From NCBI GenBank assembly GCA_963808815.1, contig CAWEGI010000014.1, positions 1-64,000 on the forward strand: a stretch of 64,000 nt of DNA, read 5' to 3'. Position numbers and translations under genes: made by a program. The notes under the pieces were generated by a model. That model had not been told where the DNA came from. It made no database searches and worked only from the letters and a program-made list of their open reading frames with translations. Each line of letters opens with the position of its first letter. The first letter of the stretch is position 1. The DNA comes from DATBLE01 sp963808815 (GTDB lineage: Bacteria > Actinomycetota > Thermoleophilia > Gaiellales > Gaiellaceae). Positions 62,492 to 64,000 of the stretch are shown here, in pieces.

Positions 62492-63343
62492 GCGCCGTAC
62501 CCGCCGGCAAGCTGCCGCTCCCCGAGCTCCTCGCGATGAAGGAGCGCGGCGACAAGATCGTGATGGTCACCGCCTACGACGCGCCCGGCGCGCGCTTCGC
62601 CGAGGACGCCGGCATCGACATCGTCCTCGTCGGCGACACGGCGGCGATGGTCGTGCTCGGCCACGAGGGCACGACCGTCCCGGTCACGGTCGACGAGATG
62701 ATCTTCCTCACCCGCACGGTCGCGCGGAACTCGCGCCGGCCGCTCGTCGTCGGCGACCTGCCCGTTCGGCTCGTACCAGGTGTCCGACGACGACGCCGTC
62801 CGCACGGCGATCCGCTTCGTCAAGGAGGGCGGCGCCGACATCGTCAAGCTCGAGGGCGCCGGCCCGATGGTCTCGCGCGTCCGCCGGATCGTCGAGGCCG
62901 GCATCCCGGTGATGGGCCACATCGGCCTGACCCCGCAGTCGGCGACGATGCTCGGCGGGTTCAAGACGCAGGGCAAGACCGCCGAGGCGGCGCGGCAGCT
63001 GCTCGTCGACGCGCACGCGCTCGAGGACGCCGGCTGCTGCTCGCTCGTGCTGGAGGCGATCCCCGCGCCGGTCGCCGCGCGAGATCACCGCCGCGCTCCG
63101 CGATCCCGACGATCGGGATCGGCGCCGGCCCCGACTGCGACGGCCAGGTGCTCGTCTACCACGACCTGCTCGGGCTGACCGAGGGTCACCTCCCGCGCTT
63201 CGTCAAGCGCTACGCGAACCTCGTCGCGCGAGATCCGCGACGCGCTCGAGGCCTACGCGGCCGACGTCCGCTCCGGGGCGTTCCCCGGCGAGGAGCACAC
63301 CTACGCGATGTCGGAGGAAGAGCTGGAGGCGTTCACCACGTAG
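62488..63343 (+). CDS. panB: 3-methyl-2-oxobutanoate hydroxymethyltransferase, frameshifted
   Basis: ATG overlapping the panC stop (ATGA). Blocks: KIVMVTAYDAPGARFAEDAG, DIVLVGDTAAMVVLGHEGT, (break at 62764, one extra G) FGSYQVSDDDAV, IVKLEGAGPMVSRVRRIVEA, VMGHIGLTPQSATMLGGFKT, IPTIGIGAGPDCDGQVLVYH and a C-terminal EEHTYAMSEEELEAF. It makes ketopantoate. Further breaks near 63080 and 63230. Coupled to panC. Confidence 0.92.
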
Positions 63344-63867
63344 AGTCCAGCCCGGCCGCCAGTCGAACGGCGCGTCGACGAGCTCCTCGAGCGGCGCGCC
63401 GTCGAGCAGGTGCTGGAGCGCCCAGCGGTTGGCCGAGTGGGCGATCACGAGGATCGCGCTCGCCGTCGTGGCGGGCGGCGACGTCGTCGAGGAAGTCGCG
63501 CGTCCGCTCGACGACCTGCCGGTAGCTCTCGCCGCCCGGGAACGGCTCGTCGACGTGGAGGCGGCGGACGGCCGCGACCTCGTCGACGCGTCGCGCCGTT
63601 CAGCTCGCCGTAGTCGCACTCGCGCAGCCGCGCGTCGTGGTGCACCGGGATGCCGCGCGCCGCGGAAGGCGATCGCGGCGGTCTCGACCGCGCGGCCGAG
63701 GTCCGACGCGTAGACGGCGGCGATCCCGTCGTCGCGCCGGCGCCGCCGAGCTCCTCGGCCTGCCCGCGGCCGTGCTCGGAGAGCCGCCCGTCGAGCCAGC
63801 CGGTCGCGATCCCGTTCTCGTTGTCGACGCTCGTCGAGTGCGTCTCGTAGACGAGCTCGACCGCCAT
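63333..63867 (-). CDS. Histidine phosphatase family protein, frameshifted
   Basis: ATG at 63867: LVYETHSTSVDNENGIATGW with the phospho-acceptor His in THS (the usual RHG is replaced by THS), then LDGRLSEHGRGQAEELG, IPVHHDARLRECDYGELNGA, FPGGESYRQVVERTRDFL and ILVIAHSANRWALQHLLDGA (second His). At least two frame breaks. Phosphomonoesterase of the phosphoglycerate-mutase superfamily; substrate unknown. Convergent with panB; the exact stop is uncertain. Confidence 0.72.
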
Positions 63868-64000
63868 CAGCCAGATGACGAAGAGCAGCAGCAGATCAGC
63901 ACGAACACGACCCCGGCGACGGCGAGCGACGGCGAGGGTGCGTGGCCAGCTCCAGCCGTTCAGCGTGCGGACGCCGATCGACGAGCAGCACGATCGCCCA
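63867..64000 (-). CDS. Partial membrane protein, cut by the window end
   Basis: On the minus strand a hydrophobic segment reading about VAGVVFVLI and LLLFVIWL ends in a TGA overlapping the histidine phosphatase ATG. At least one frame slip is present. Only the C-terminal end is inside the window, so family and start cannot be given. Confidence 0.3.

Noticed and set aside
60448..63525. A 1025-codon frame joining GNAT, DUF2520, panC and panB
   Set aside because: It is a chance run through several frameshifted genes; real domains switch frames along it and have their own overlapping starts and stops.
1..64000. CRISPR arrays and rRNA genes
   Set aside because: No series of regularly spaced identical repeats and no rRNA-like sequence was found.

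Overview
The window is high-GC, densely packed DNA with many GTG and TTG starts and many start/stop overlaps of the ATGA, GTGA or TTGA type. Gene content points to a deep-branching, high-GC actinobacterium, most like Thermoleophilia (Gaiellales or Solirubrobacterales): Rex, Eis-type acetyltransferase, YbdK-type ligase, K+-independent H+-pyrophosphatase and a large REC-GAF-PP2C-HATPase regulator. This lineage is inferred from gene families, not from a marker tree. Many conserved genes are broken by single-base frameshifts while both flanking parts stay well conserved. The breaks are densest in 59.5-64 kb. The simplest reading is residual assembly or sequencing error, so most frameshifted genes are annotated as one gene each.

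Layout. 0-2 kb: DUF1801 and VOC proteins and a stand-alone LigD polymerase domain. 2-5.5 kb: an arsenic cluster, arsR divergent from arsC-arsM-aqpS, then a CDF transporter. 5.7-8.6 kb: a two-component system next to a D,D-carboxypeptidase. 8.9-20.8 kb: an accessory region bounded by a degenerate tRNA-Gly-like sequence (9.7 kb) and tRNA-Val(GAC) (20.7 kb). It holds an MBL hydrolase with a coupled 14-codon leader, small stress-type proteins, many hypotheticals, decayed genes, a direct repeat and a second tRNA-like scar. 20.9-30 kb: DUF1269 protein, the PP2C regulator, eis, pcrA, a flippase-like protein and a cinA-like gene.

30.1-35.2 kb: a B12 uptake and salvage operon (btuFCD-cobUTS) under a cobalamin riboswitch. 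35.2-45.1 kb: PQQ-type sugar dehydrogenase, two TrkA proteins, two APC permease-UspA fusions separated by a tiny membrane protein, and the H+-pyrophosphatase. 45.2-48 kb: DUF1844, a YbdK-like ligase and a GT4 glycosyltransferase. 48-52.3 kb: a four-gene cassette of SBP56 (methanethiol oxidase family), a small membrane protein, TetR, and an alpha/beta-hydrolase fused to a MurG-like glycosyltransferase, with a palindromic candidate operator in front. This is the best candidate in the window for an undescribed system.

52.3-54.6 kb: a redox group of Rex, a glutaredoxin-like protein and glutamate dehydrogenase. 54.6-60.2 kb: subtilase, tsaD-rimI-tsaB-tsaE (tRNA t6A modification) and a family 4 uracil-DNA glycosylase. 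60.2-64 kb: FmdB-type zinc ribbon, GNAT, a DUF2520 Rossmann protein, panC-panB (pantothenate) and a histidine phosphatase. No rRNA, CRISPR array, intact insertion sequence or integrase was seen.
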